From: Artocarpus heterophyllus | Taxonomy: Eukaryota; Streptophyta; Magnoliopsida; Rosales; Moraceae | NCBI GenBank assembly: GCA_025403435.1 | Contig: JAJQZP010000044.1 | Location: 325,501 to 389,500 of the forward strand | Direction of reading: 5' to 3' | DNA length: 64,000 bases | Shown here: positions 47,330-60,075 of the stretch, piece after piece | Layout of the letters: each line of letters begins with the position of its first letter | Position numbering within the stretch: the first letter of the stretch is position 1 | Made by a program: the position numbers and the translations under genes | The notes under the pieces: generated by a model | What the model was told of the DNA's origin: nothing | The model's input: the letters and a program-made list of their open reading frames with translations, nothing else | The model's database searches: none

Positions 47330-49850
47330 TAATTTTAACTATGGCATAAAAAAAAACTATATCACATGATGATTTTATATGCCAATTGCTTGATTAAATA
47401 TTTGGAAAGGTTAAAAGTAAGATTAAACCTTAGGAAATCAAGCTAAGATAAGTTAGGGTGCAAAAAAGTGTATTTAAGGGAATTTTTGAAAAAAAAATTA
47501 AATGTTTGATGCCCTTAGAGGCCAAATTATTCTTTGAGTTTACCACAAGATTTATTGGAAACGTCGAGTTGGACAGCTTTCATGAAGAAATCCTGCTCAA
47601 ATTATGATCAAAGCAAGCCAAAAAATGTTGATTTCGGTTCTACCTTATCATGAACATCATTAAGATGACTAATTTTGAGGAAAATTGAAATGAGAAAGTT
47701 TTAGATCTCATCAAAACAGTTAAAAATCGTAGACGGTTTGTAAAAATTCTTTACAGATTTCAAGTTATAAATTTTACGAGATTTTAACTACAAAATTTCG
47801 TAAAAAGGAAAACACTATGAAATGTTTTAAATTGGACCAAGGAGCTTTTGTAAGTTTTAATTCTTGTACAAAACTAGATGTTTTTGCATGCAGCGGTCGT
47901 TTTTGGTTTCAGGGGCAAAAATGTCAAGAGGCTAAAACCGTAAAACCGTGTGAAACTGAATTTTCACTGAGAAATGTTAGTTTTCTGCACTGCTATGGTC
48001 AGTGAGTAACCAAAATATTAAGCTTAAAAGAATTCAAAGCTTTATTAAGTAAAGAATGAGAAAAGAACGTTAACGGCGTAATCGCCAAAATTTTCATATT
48101 ATAGGCCAAAACCATAAAAGTTTGGATGAAAAGGATTTTTGCGAAAAGGAAACCAATGCTTGGTTTTTCATAAAGCTATGAGAAGCAAGGAAATGTAAGT
48201 TTTGTTTTAAAACAGGTACCAAAAGTTTTCTAAGACGCCTTAAGGTCAAAATGGTCCTTTTTTGTAAAACAACCAAAATGGACCCAAAATGGCCCCCTTA
48301 ACAGGAATTTTTTTGTGACTTGCAAGTAACAGAATGGTAAAGTAAAATGAAAAGTTTAGTCATGTATTATTTGAACTACGCAACTTACAAAACTCGTTAA
48401 GGGTAAAATCATCATCATTTTTAAGGAAACCATTAAAATGGAACTTAAGCACTTCGAATTAATGAGATGCCCAAATGTTTTGTGTCACATCAAGTAATGA
48501 AACTGTTTGGTGATACGGGAAATTTGACTAAGGGATATTCAAGTTAAGTAAAGGAAAGGTAAACTGAAAGGAAACGAAATTAAGTATAAAGAATGAAAGG
48601 TTAATGTTTAAGTTATGCTATCGAGCAAGTATGTCAACAATAAAAAAAGTTAACTAATAGTTGGGTGTCATTTCAACAAGACACAGAGCCGACTAATGGA
48701 AAGGAATAGCTAGAGTTGGAACACTAGAGTATCATCTAGGTAAGTTTAAAGCCTCACCTACAGCATGAAAAAATGAATTCCAAATGATTTGAATATATTT
48801 TATGTTTGCATTTGTTATGCATAAAGTTTTGAAGATCAAGTCAAGACTTACAATGTATTTGCAATTATTATATTTAAAGTATGTTTGCATGTATTGTGCA
48901 TAATGTTTTAAAGTTTAAGTTATGATTTGCAATATGTTTGCATATGCTATGTTTGATATTTCAATGCTAAGTTATAGCATAAAGTATGTTTAGCATTTGA
49001 CATACTCACTAAAGATAACAAGAAGATAAAGTAAAGATGATAAGTAAGTGTTATATCAGCCTCTTTGATGTAAGGTTTACAATTTAAGTTAAAGTTATAA
49101 CTTCGTTAGTCGATGGTCTTAAGTCTTCCATAAGGTAAGCATTGTGTTCTCATGATTGATGATGTTGGTATGAACACTTAAGTTCATAAGAGAAAGAAAT
49201 AATAAAAATGATGATAAGAAGTTTAAGTAAGATATAAATGATCATAAAAAGCTCATAAACGGATATTCATAAATGAGCATAAATGGAATCATGAATTATG
49301 ATATTGCTTGCATTAATTTCCATGAAATGTTTATATAACATGTGTATAAGAACATTTTGAGAAATGTTTTACGATGAAAGTTTTTAAAGTTTTGTGAGGA
49401 TATGCTTGAACAAATAGGCAAAAACTTATTACAAGTTCTTTCATGTTGCAGGTAGCTCTATATAGGACCAGTGATACTGGTTAAAGAGCTCGGTGTTGCA
49501 GTGATATAGGCAAAGATTACGTATAGGTACTACTATGGTAGTTTTTCATTGCATAAGAAAAAGTTTTCGTTGTTTTATCGAAAAACTTTTCTAAGTTTGA
49601 AAAGATGTTTTAACAAAAATTTTACAAAAGTAAAATGCTTTCTTGATAAGTTCTAGAAAAATTGTTGAATAATTTTAAAGTAAAGTGTTGAGTTATGTTT
49701 CAACTTCTATTGCAACGAAAATCATAATAGTTTTAAAGTATATTTAAGAAAAAAAACTATCCAGTATTTTTTTAATTAAGTAAGTAAGATTAAAGGTATG
49801 AAATGATGTTTAAGTAAGATAAGTGATGACCCGAAAAGGTGGTCGTCACA

Positions 49851-50084
49851 TTAGGATTCCATTAGTTTGTATACATGTCACTAGAGTTGGTCAGAGTTGA
49901 GCAGGTATGGAGCTTTTTGTTTATTCTGATTTTTTTGAAATGATTTTTTTGGGATTTGTTACTTATAATTTTGTAATGATAAGTACTATATTTTTTTTCT
50001 CTTTTTGTGGCAATTTTGTTTTCTCAATTGGTAAATTATTTTGGTGGATTTATAGGAAAATATGATATTTTTGGCTACCTATGA
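49851..50084. other. Right target duplication and flanking DNA
   Basis: 49851-49855 is TTAGG, matching 34444-34448. The following ~230 bp are T-rich with no gene. Confidence 0.6.
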
Positions 50085-50830
50085 TGTCGTTGTTGCTAGT
50101 GATATCCAACTGAAAATCATAGAATACAATATTTATAGGTAAATTTTGTATTTCATAGCCGTCGACGACGTCGTCGATGTTAGTGATGTCTAGCGAAGCC
50201 ACCGATAAATTTTTATATATACACTTATATATAGTATTTACAGGTAAATATTGTATATATAGTATTTACAAGTAAATATTGTATAACCTAGTCACTAGTA
50301 GTCTGGCAAAGTCACTTGTTAAATTTTTGTATTTACATATAAATTTAGTATTGGTAGGTAAATATTATATTTTCTAGCTGTCGATGAACTGACGAAATTA
50401 CCAATAAATTTTTGTATTTACATGTAAAAATAGTATTTTCAGGTAAATATTATATTTTTTAGCCACCGATGGACAGGCGAAGTCGTCGGTTAATTTTTGT
50501 GTTTTTACATAAATACAGTGTTTACAGGTAAATACTATATTCCCAACCACTAGTTGTTTGACAAAGTCGAAGGTACAATTTTGTATTTATATGTAAATAC
50601 AGTATTTATAGGTAAATATTGTATTTTTGGGTTGACCGTGGACTGCAAAATCACCAGTAAATTTTTGTATTTGCATGTAAATATAGTTGTTAGGGTAAAA
50701 AACTGTATTTCTTAGTTACCGGTGGTCCGTCGAAGTCACCAGTAATTTTTTGTATTTACATATAAATGTAATACTTACAGGTAAATCCTGTATTTTTCAA
50801 CCACCGTTAAATTTTTTTATTATTTTGAAA
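50085..50830. repeat. 85-bp minisatellite, about eight units
   Basis: The phrase AAATTTTTGTATTTACATRT recurs with starts near 50321, 50406, 50491, 50575, 50659 and 50743, a period of 84-85 bp, plus more diverged units on both sides. Each unit has AGTATTTACAGGTAAATATT, then an accented region of the type AGCCACCGATGG..GCGAAGTC. Units differ by 15-25 percent by eye, so the array is old. Confidence 0.85.
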
Positions 50831-51162
50831 TACAATATCATCATGCAAATACAATATTTCCCCGCCACCACCAACGTTGACGAGGGAAGGAGGTGAGAGA
50901 TGTAGAGTAAAAAGAGGTAAGGATATGTTAGGGTTTTGTTCTTAATTTCTTCTAAAATATTTATGAATTTGTCACGATATATTATTTATTACATATTTTG
51001 AAATCATATGACATTATTTACTAAATTTTAACCAAAATATGCAATTCTGTTCTTTCCCTGTAAGTTTTCTTACGTTACAAAGTCTTCTGTCTCTATTAAT
51101 GTGTGTACTTCATTAATTTAGAATACAATTTACCTTTTAAAAAACCATAAAAACCTTGCAAG

Positions 51163-51342
51163 TCATGCCTCATTTGCCTAGGTATTGAAAATTTTCTTTA
51201 AAAAAAAGAAAAAAAAAATGATATGGAACGGCTGCCTCCAAATTCATGGGTTGATCATGCCTCATTTGCCTAGGTAGTGAAAATTTTCTTTAAAAAAAAA
51301 TAATAATGATACAGAACGGCTACCTCCAAATTCATGGCATCA
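51163..51342. repeat. 92-bp tandem duplication
   Basis: TCATGCCTCATTTGCCTAGG starts copies at 51163 and 51255. Each continues through GTGAAAATTTTCTTT, an A-run and GGCTRCCTCCAAATTCATGG. The DNA after the second copy is mixed-composition and leader-like, but no coding exon could be assigned. Confidence 0.85.
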
Positions 51343-54300
51343 GCCCGTTTTCCTTTGACTTTGACTTCCTGACCTCCTCTTCTCTCAGTCAAAAGTCAAA
51401 TCCCACGTCCGAAGTCTTCGAATTTGGCGAAGAACAAATTGCTTGTTAGTGGCTACAAGTAGAGAGATGGATGGTGATGAATAAATCATGTACAGATAAG
51501 TTGTTCAAGTGCCTTCTTAATGTCCAAAAGTTGAATATTTTTTTTTTATTAGCTCAAAAGTAATTGGATTGGAGGAAATTATTGCTTTTGCTAAACCATA
51601 TCTTTATCCGGAGAGAAAGAAGTTTTGGTGCCTAATAATATTATTACTCTTAACCAAATGATTGTTGATTTGAATTCTTTTTCCTGATTTCTACCTTTTT
51701 GATGCTTTTGGTGTTGCTTCATATGTACTCTCTTTCATGTGGAACTTAAAACATCTATTTTTTGCTTTGTGAAAGGTAAATTACGAAATTGGTTCGATAT
51801 CCATTTCAGTTCGAGCTGAAAAAACTGTGTTTATTCTAATCCTACCGTGTCACTTTTTTTTAAGTATTGAATTGTGGTAGAAAAATATGTGAACCATTCG
51901 CTTGTTGAGTCTCACATGATAAAAATAACTTAAATTTCACGTGTCTAGAGTGATTTGTCCTTTATCTAGCATCTGCTAAATTATTTGCGCTAAAAAAATG
52001 ATTGTGTTGTAATTCTAATGATCCATTTTAGAATAAAATTTCCATAATTCTGGTGCTTATCGGATGGCAAGAAATGAATATTTTCTGCTGGCATTCAAAA
52101 CAGGTTTTTTTTCCCCTCCCTACTTGTGTGCATCGGTCAATGATTTAAAAGGAAAACATTTTCTTTCCAATTTGTTTTCTGGGGATTCTAGTGGAAGTAG
52201 CATCAAGGAGATTGAAACCGGACTTTGACGCAGCGGTACATGTTTCTTTGAAACTGTTATACTTCATTGATGAACTCGTACTGTAAAGACTAACAGGTAT
52301 TAATGTAATTTGAAAAGAAGTCCTTGGGTATTCTTGAATTGAAACATGAAATTCTACTAGTAAACACAGAAAAGGTAGATGTTATAGAGGTTGAAGTGGT
52401 GCATTCATGGTATAGAGGTGATGGGGCCTAGTTTTGTCACTATCCATTTCATAGAAATGTGCTTGACCATGGGATGAATCTTGTGTTCTGTTTGAAAATG
52501 CATCCTCTGATGTAAAGTAAACCAGTCACCTTTTGACAACTCTCGGCGTCCACATAACGTCTGCTTTTTTTCATGAACTTGCTTATCTCATTTTTCTTCT
52601 ATCTATTTATGGCAGCCACGACCAGCTTTGTCTCAGTCTAAAAATAACTTGCTATTATTATTGTTTTTTTTTTTTTTTCACTTGAAAGGATTATGCACTT
52701 CAACGTTTTGGTTATACCCTTTGCATGACATCCTAACTCAGCTCTTTCCCTTCTCCTGAGTTGAATTTGGCGTTAACTTTGTCTCTCTTACTTTACCTAA
52801 AAATCCTACTTTCGTCGCTTGACTTTTAAAACATTCAAAACATACCTAATCTATCAGTTTATTTTAGTTGTAATTTTTCAGTCAGTTTGATGTAGAATAA
52901 AGTACGGAATATGCACTTGATGCTGACAAAAAATAACACTATTAATTGAGTACAAAATATGCACATGATGCATACGGAATGGAACACCATGCTAAAGGAG
53001 CGTTATTCATATTTCGTTATTCATATTTCGTCTTATTTTTAACACCTAACTGACATAATAGTTAAAATTAAAAGAAACCAATTAATCAAAATTAAGTTTG
53101 GGATGTTTTAAAACTTAATAATTAAACTGGAACTGAATTAAGGTTTAGAGACTAATTGTGAGATTAATCCTTAAATTAATTAAAAAAACACTATAATCCG
53201 ATGGCGTTAAACATGTTCTCCAGTTGGCCATCTGTCATTGATTAGATTTGGTGGCCTAATCTGAGTAAAATGCTTAATATAACGAGGTAATGAGGAAAGA
53301 ACAACTCGTGTACATAACTCGATTTCAGACTCTGGTACGTGTGGTGACAATGTTCAACTTCAGTTCAATAGGTTCTTTCATCAGTTTCCCCTTAACATTA
53401 TCTCAAGTTTCTAGAATTCACCACGTGTCCAGATTCCAGAATTTGGCATAATAATAATAATAATAATAGCTATGAATGCATGCACGTGGCGTGAGGAAAT
53501 CTCATGTGGTATGGATGAGTTCCATGATTGACCACATTTGAGCAGGACCAAATAACATCAGAAGACTATCTCGTAGTAATGTGTTTGTTTTCTCGACAGA
53601 GTACTTTCCAATTAATTGAATGATATGTTCATGATATGTCATTACACTGAAAAGGGGACTTATTTTGATCTTGTGTTCTTACCTTATAAGTTGTATCTTT
53701 TTGGAAGTATCATTTAATGGGGGCAAGTGGACTGTATCTGAGCAATTCATATCAGAAGCTAGGTTCATTCGAGTTTCCTGTTGGAATGTGACGGTTTAAT
53801 ATTTATGTCGATTCATATAAGTTCAAACCCACAAAGGGAGAAATCCATGTTCAATACAAGTTTGTGAAGTCACAGAAACTTTTGATTTGATTTGATTTGA
53901 TTTAATGGTGCCTTGTAATGGTTAGGCTGTTGGGATCAACCAACAAGGCGCTTAGAGCATGTGGTTCAACTTCAAAGTTTTTATTTAGACTATACTCAAC
54001 GTAAATGTAAATATTAATATCAATATTATATTTGTCATTAAAAAAAAGTAAAAATAGCATATTTGGTGCGTTATTTTATTTTATGCTTAAATGCATAATA
54101 ATATTTGACATGCTATATTTCGCATTTTGTCATAATTATTAAATCTTTAAATTGGTAAAAGTAGACTTTTAAAATTAAAATAATCAAAAAGTGAAAATGT
54201 TGTAATTATTAAAACAAAAAAGTCAATTATCAATCATTATGAATCAAATGCTAAATTAGTTATAGGCTCAATTTAGTCTATAGCAAATTTAATATTAAAA

Positions 54301-54499
54301 GTAACATTGCATTAAAGAGTTTTTTTCTCCACTTAAATACCAAATTTGTCATTAAAACATCAATTTATCATTGCATTGAAAATGCTCTTAACAAATCAGT
54401 TGGTTCTCAATTGATATTAGAATCCTGAACTCCTATTTTATTAGCAAAATTGACCAGATTCCGTCTAATTTTTGCCTTGTGTTATTATTATTATTATTC

Positions 54500-54532
<33 letters not shown>

Positions 54533-55060
54533 GCTAAATTTATTGAAAAAAGACCTTAAAACGTAGTAGTAAGTAGTAGTGGTGATAGTAGTACATCAAA
54601 AACTAGCCTCCTTTAAAAAAACTTAAAAAGAGAGAAGAACAGAGTGTGGAGACACTGGCAAGGGAAAGAAAGCATCGCTGCAAGCCCAAAAACTCGTTGG
54701 TGCAAATCTACTTTGGATTTGCGACCTCGCCGGGCTGCCATGAGCAGGACAGAGCCAAAAAAAAATTAACCAAAGTGCGAGAAAGTGATCGAACTAAGAA
54801 AGTTGGACATATAAACTGTAGAATTTTAATTTTAGAAGGGTGAAAACAAAAGTTCCCGGGGGTGTAGTTTTATAAAATCTCATATATAAAATTAAAAGAA
54901 AAACAAAAATTCAAAAAGGGAGGAAAGACCCTTGTCCGTGACTGGTTCCACCCCTAGTCATGAGTTCCCTTAGTCTAATAATGATATTTATCATTCACGA
55001 AAATTTTAGTAAATTAAAAAAAGGAAGTTGAAACACATCTTGAATTAAATACAATATTAA
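51343..55060. other. Gene-free stretch with one possible exon remnant
   Basis: No intact frame is supported. The segment 51350-51500 has promoter- or leader-like composition. At about 52191-52236 a short open piece is bracketed by TTCTAG and GCGGTACAT, like a splice acceptor and donor, but it has no recognisable homologue. A long ATT/TTA microsatellite lies at 54482-54531. Confidence 0.4.
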
Positions 55061-55064
55061 TTGC

Positions 55065-55515
55065 CCCGTTTGGTTCATTGGTTTGGATTGTATTAGTTTA
55101 AACTTTTTTAGTTTGAGCAGAGAAATCTGAATTGTGTAGTTTAAACAGTAATCCGAACTAGCATTTGGATGTGTAGTTAAAGTAAAATTTGAACAAGATA
55201 TGCAATCTAAATTTGTGTTTAGATGAGTATTGAAAACTTTAATTTGAAGCACGAAACATATAAAAAGAAGTTATTTAATTAAAACTAATATGAAATAACA
55301 GTGTTAAATTATAAATACAAATATATATGAGTTAAATAACTATTCAATATTGGTTCAAAATATTGAAATAGAAGGGGGTTTGAACTGAAAGTTAGCTACC
55401 TTAGCTCATTTGAACTGTTAGTTTAGTTTGAATTAAATGCTTTACCAAATACCGATTTAAACTATGATGATCGTTCGAATTGAGTCGAATGAGACTGAAC
55501 CTGTCAAACAAACAA
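55065..55515. repeat. MITE-like element with CCCGTTTGGTT ends
   Basis: Left CCCCGTTTGGTTCATTGG and right CTGTCAAACAAACAAGGTG are roughly complementary at their ends. The interior has repeated phrases such as ATTTGGATGTGTAG, also seen in intron 2 of the SDR gene near 28480 (TTTAGATGTGTATTT). It is non-coding. Confidence 0.4.
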
Positions 55516-55644
55516 GGTGAACGTTGCCAAAAAACAGACTAAATTTCAATACTATATACACAAAGAACAATATTTAGGTTAGGGTTAATACTAAATACAC
55601 ATAACACATAAAAACAATTTATATAATCTTTGTAAAAATATGTA

Positions 55645-55800
55645 CATTGTTGCAGGGGCTGGGGTGTGTTCTCCCCATCCCCCACCCCACCCCCCCAACC
55701 CTGACTCATGAAACAAGAAGAAGATGTCCCACCCCCGCCCCCCTTCCCCAACCCAACCCTGACTCATGAAAACAGAAGAAGTCCCCATCGCTATCCAAAA
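55645..55800. repeat. 58-bp tandem repeat in a C-rich patch
   Basis: CCAACCCTGACTCATGAAA and the following AGAAGAAG..TCCC are repeated with a 58-bp period (CTGACTCATGA at 55701 and 55759). Proline-rich frames here are artefacts of the C-runs. Confidence 0.75.
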
Positions 55801-57286
55801 CTCGTTAGGAATCCTCCGCTACCGCCTAATAAGGGCCTTTTAGGGTCCGTCCCCACTGAAAAAAAAAAAAAGCCTTATCAGTTTATCATGAACAGTCTCC
55901 CCCCTTCTTTGCAAGTTCCCATATCTCTCAATCTTTTGGTCTATGATTGTAGTCAAATGATTTTTTTTTCCAATTTTAATTTTCGTAGTTATCCATGAAT
56001 AGTGATACACATGCGCAAGCATATGGACGTTGTCCCAAATTTATCACTAAATCAAAATTTCCGAATTTAATTATCAAAATTAAAAAACATGGACAAAGTA
56101 GCCACCTATCACAGAAAAATGTAGGACCATTTACTCTAATTATCCTTGCACAGATAGGGTTCTCTCTCTTGTAGTTTACTTATTTAACATTATTTTGGAA
56201 TGAAGGCTTGCATGTATATCGACGGTGTATTTCAACGTTCAAAATATAAGAGTGTTTTGTAGTGTTGGTTAGAACCAATTGATTTCAACCAATTGATTAA
56301 AAGTATTATTAAAATATATAAAAGTTTTACACTGTAATATATTTTTACTTGAAATTTTAGCATGTAAAAGCTGTAATAATCAAAAAAATTTAGTTTAAAC
56401 TGAGAATGCCAAACAAACTATTGGAATTTGTTAAGATGGACGTGGATAGCATGGCAAGGCAACATGCCAGCCTTGGCAATTGATTATTCATTACTGGATG
56501 AAAAATACTCAAAATATCTTTTTTGTTTAGTTCAAAATTACGTTGGTCGCTTTTATCATTCAAAACTTCAAGTTCTTTGTATTTGTGAAAGCAGTTCAAA
56601 AATAACCCTTTGACAGGTTATATTTTTTAAAATACCTACACTACCACCCTTACCACTCTGTACTAAATATTAATTTAACATAAAATTAAATAGAGTTAAT
56701 CATGTAACTACTTGCTAATTCTTATTATTCTCAATTTATCCCTCTGTTTTTAGAAACTACAAAGGTATCATTTGAATTTGAAAAAATGTTTCAATTTTAT
56801 CTTTATAGACTTTTTTGACTTAAAAAGTATAGAGATAAGATAAAAATACCATTGACTAAACTTGATGTGTTTATAAAATATGTTTCTTCTTAAAAAGAAA
56901 TTTAAAAAATATATTTTAAAATTTAAAAAGTCATAAAACTTAAGATTTTTTTTTTTTTTGAAATTTGATGTCTTGTTTTAGGATTTTTTATGTTTTTAAT
57001 ATATAAAATATTTATCATAACTATTTAAGGGTAGTCAGGTTGTTTTGGCCAATTTTTTGTATTCATGATGATAGAATTGAAATAAGTTTTTAAAATTTTA
57101 AGGATACCTTTATAGTTTCTAAAAACAAAAAGACAAATTGAGAAATAGTTAAATTAAGAAGGTATAATTATATAATTAACTTAAATTAAATATAACAAAT
57201 TTAAAACCAAAATAAATTCTGAGTATTTAAGGTATTTTCTGTTGATTTATATGTATTTGCATGACAAATATGGGCAAGGGGAGGTG
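55801..57286. other. Gene-free DNA with MITE-like copy 2
   Basis: At about 56255-56420 a repeat related to 27780-27970 is seen (ATATATAAAAGTTTTACACT, then AATGCCAAACAAACT). The rest is AT-rich with long A and T runs. No gene is supported. Confidence 0.4.
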
Positions 57287-57294
57287 ATTATAAC

Positions 57295-58197
57295 TAGAGC
57301 TGGCAAATTCGAACATGGCATGATGACACGATACGAAAACGGCACGATATAAATGGGTTTAGACTGTACGTATATTAATTATGCCATAAATAGGTTGGCA
57401 CGAATAACACGCAAATAAATGTGTTAAATTTGTGCTAGCATGTTTAATATGCTTTAAACTTACACCTGAGGGTTCATTATTAAGCTTGCCTCCACCACAC
57501 CAAATAATCATTTTGTATAAAATAAGAGCTTTTGATTTATTTATTTGAACCTGTATGTAAGGGATTGTTATTGTGCTAGCCTACACCACACTTGATGAAC
57601 TTTTAGTGTGAAATGAAAGCTTCTATTTTATTTATTATGGTTCTATTTGAAACATTCAAAAGCCCCACATGGAAAAGAAACCAAAACGCTTCTCTCCACT
57701 CTTCTATATAAGAACTCATTTCTTGCCCCTCAACAACTCAACTTGCGTTGCTATTTGCCAATGAAGCTTTAAAATAATTTTTCATAAATCTGATTTTTAA
57801 AGATTAGATTAAAGAAAAAATACAGTTTAAAATATTTAATAATTTAAAGATAGGAATATTTTGATTTAAAGATAGGAATATTTTGATGTTGGTTATGTTT
57901 TGAATCTTAAATTAGAAATGTTTGTTATGTTTAAAATTCACTTTGAGTTTATTGTATGTTTTGGAATTAAGGTTAATTTTTTTTTTTTTGTCATAAGTGC
58001 GCTGTAATCATGTCAACCTATCACGGCCCATTTAATAATTGTATCGTGCTGTGTTACGTGCGTTATGAACATGTCGTGTTTGTGTTTATATTTTAGGCAT
58101 GTTTATTAATCGTGTCGTGTTTGTGTTTAATATAATCGTGCCGTTTTATAATCATACCAATACAAACGCGACCCATAACATAATTTTACCAGCCATA
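57295..58197. mobile_element. Non-autonomous hAT-type element upstream of the RING-H2 gene
   Basis: The ends TAGAGCTGGCAAATT and, on the other strand, TATGGCTGGTAAAATT form an imperfect terminal inverted repeat. They are flanked by a perfect 8-bp duplication ATTATAAC (57287-57294 and 58198-58205). The subterminal regions carry many GTGTCGTG/CACGAYAC-type motifs (57320-57440, 58045-58170). A TATA-like CTATATAAG near 57704, after CCCCACATGGAAAAG, may be what remains of the transposase promoter. No transposase frame survives in its 903 bp. Confidence 0.9.
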
Positions 58198-58205
58198 ATT
58201 ATAAC

Positions 58206-59520
58206 ACGTCTCCTTCCGTAACGTCAAGAAGAGATATGGTGAACCCACAATTGTGAGGATTTTTTTTTTTTTTTTGAAATGACAATTATGAGGAATTCCA
58301 CAAGCAATGACGATTATTTCTTCCAATTTTTACTTTCGTGATGGTGAACGGTAACACTGCATTGACAAAACATTTATCAAAGCTTATTTATTGAATAATA
58401 TGGTTATTGCTTCAACAATTTTCATTTAATAAATTGCAAAACTTGCGTAATTTAGTTCCCCATTATTTTAAAAATAATAAATAAAACGTTTGCATTGAAT
58501 TTGATAATATCCTTATTTATATAATTGCTTCCTAGACCTAACAAAAGATAAGTTCAATATTAATTTAGAGCTTAAGAGAAAAGAAAAAGGAAAAATTTAA
58601 GCACAAGATTAGAATCTGCATCCCCTATCAGAACAATACCTTGTCAGAGTTCTCAAGTATTCCTCTCACTCTTTCTCTATCTTTTATTATTATTATTATT
58701 ATGCTTTATTAATAGGGCATTTGAAATAGTATTTTAAATTAATATTTTAAACTGTTAACAGTATAAAGCTTTTATATATTACAATAAAAATTTATAATAT
58801 CAAATTTTCATATATTATAATTTTTAAATTTAGACTAATAATTTAAACTATTCTTTCAAACACATGTAAAAAAAATGACAGCAGGTTTTCTTCTTTTCAT
58901 TGGTTGAATAACGTGTTAACATGACCAAAGTTCTAACTACCATATATATTAAAATAACAAAAAAAAAAGATTTATATTTAATTCATAAATTACGTCTTGG
59001 TGAAAGCAAAATATTAATTTAAATTTTAATGTATTAGCGCTCTACGCAGCATTGATCTCAATTTTACGATTTAAAATCAAACGGTGCCTATAAACTGAGT
59101 ATACGTGCAGTCTAAAGGATTCTCAAACCATATCAAACAAAACACTATACAATGATATGAACGATCCGATTTCAATTCTACCACCGTGATCAATGAACTC
59201 GTGTGGATCTTATGAATCTGAGAGTACCAGATTCCCTTAATCCACCATAGATTCCCTTATTTAAAAACAAAAATCATTAAAAAGAACTTTAATGTCGAAA
59301 ACGCCCTCACAGAAGAAAAAACAACATTAATAAAAGGAAAAGAAAATTGGGAAATATGATCAAACTAAGTCTAGGCCTTATCCAGAAGTAGTCTGGTTGA
59401 GAAAGGACCAAGTCCAACCAAAGGGAAGATGCGAGAAAAGTTGAGAAGCTAAGCTAACAAGCAAGCATAACAACTTGGATCAAAAATCAAACTCACAAAA
59501 ACCAAACGAAACATGGGAAT
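58206..59520. other. Gene-free DNA with MITE-like copy 3
   Basis: 58710-58865 resembles 27780-27970 and 56255-56420. A short ATT run lies at 58686-58702. The rest is AT-rich DNA up to the presumed promoter of the RING-H2 gene. Confidence 0.4.
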
Positions 59521-60075
59521 CCCAAAAAAAATCAACTTTTGACCGTTTTGCTTCTTTTGCCGCCAAAGCTAACAACGAACTCTCTATCGTCAGATCCTAT
59601 CCTATCCATCAACACTATGATGGGTCCCTCCTTATTTAGGTGGACCCCACGAATTGTCTCCCCTTCTTCATCCATAGCTCTTCTTTTCTCCTCCCACCAT
59701 CCATCCATTCATTTTCTCATTCATTTCAATAGCCCATCTTCTTAATTAGTAATATTATTACTACTCCTCACCTTTGAGTCTTCACAAGCTATTGAAAAAT
59801 TTCAAAAAGGGTGATTTCTTCATTGTGATTTGTCTTCTCAATTTGATCAATTCTTGAGGATTTCCCATCTGTGGCTTTTGCTTAGTCTCTCTTCTTCTTC
59901 TTCTTCTTCTTCTTCTTCTTCTTCTTCTCCTTTTTTTTTTTTTTTTTTGTGTTTGAACTTGTGGGCATTCTTGGTTTTCTTTGGAAAGCCTTTCTCTTTT
60001 GTTTTTGGAATAGTGTGTGTCTCTTTCTTTTCCCTTTTTGCGCTTTTGGGGTGTTTTATTGGGTGAATCCTGAAC
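59521..60075 (+). promoter_or_regulatory. Promoter and 5' leader of the RING-H2 gene
   Basis: The stretch has promoter-like composition and a W-box-type TTTTGACC at 59537-59544, a site bound by WRKY factors in stress-responsive plant genes. The leader before the start codon holds a (CTT)13 microsatellite (59889-59929) followed by an 18-base T run (59931-59948). CT-rich leaders are common in plant transcripts. A start site and TATA box could not be fixed. Confidence 0.5.

Larger units (their letters stand above)
34449..49850 (+). mobile_element. Solo LTR of about 4.0 kb, split by a nested chromovirus
   Basis: The two pieces are 34449-35905 and 47293-49850. The ends are TGTGAGACTC and GGTCGTCACA, with the outer five bases inverted (TGTGA/TCACA) and a matching TTAGG outside both. 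A TATA-like TTATATAGCC at 35450-35459, followed by a CT-rich leader, suggests + orientation. No gag or pol of this family is nearby, so this is a single LTR left by recombination between two LTRs. The join across the nested element is defined by the ATGAT duplication. Total length excluding the nested element is about 4.0 kb. Confidence 0.8.

Noticed and set aside
50085..50830. Possible CRISPR array
   Set aside because: The repeats are tandem and diverged with no unique spacers of constant length, in a plant genome.
59830..60066. Serine-rich frame before the RING-H2 start
   Set aside because: It is created by the CTT repeat and T run and overlaps the leader in another frame.
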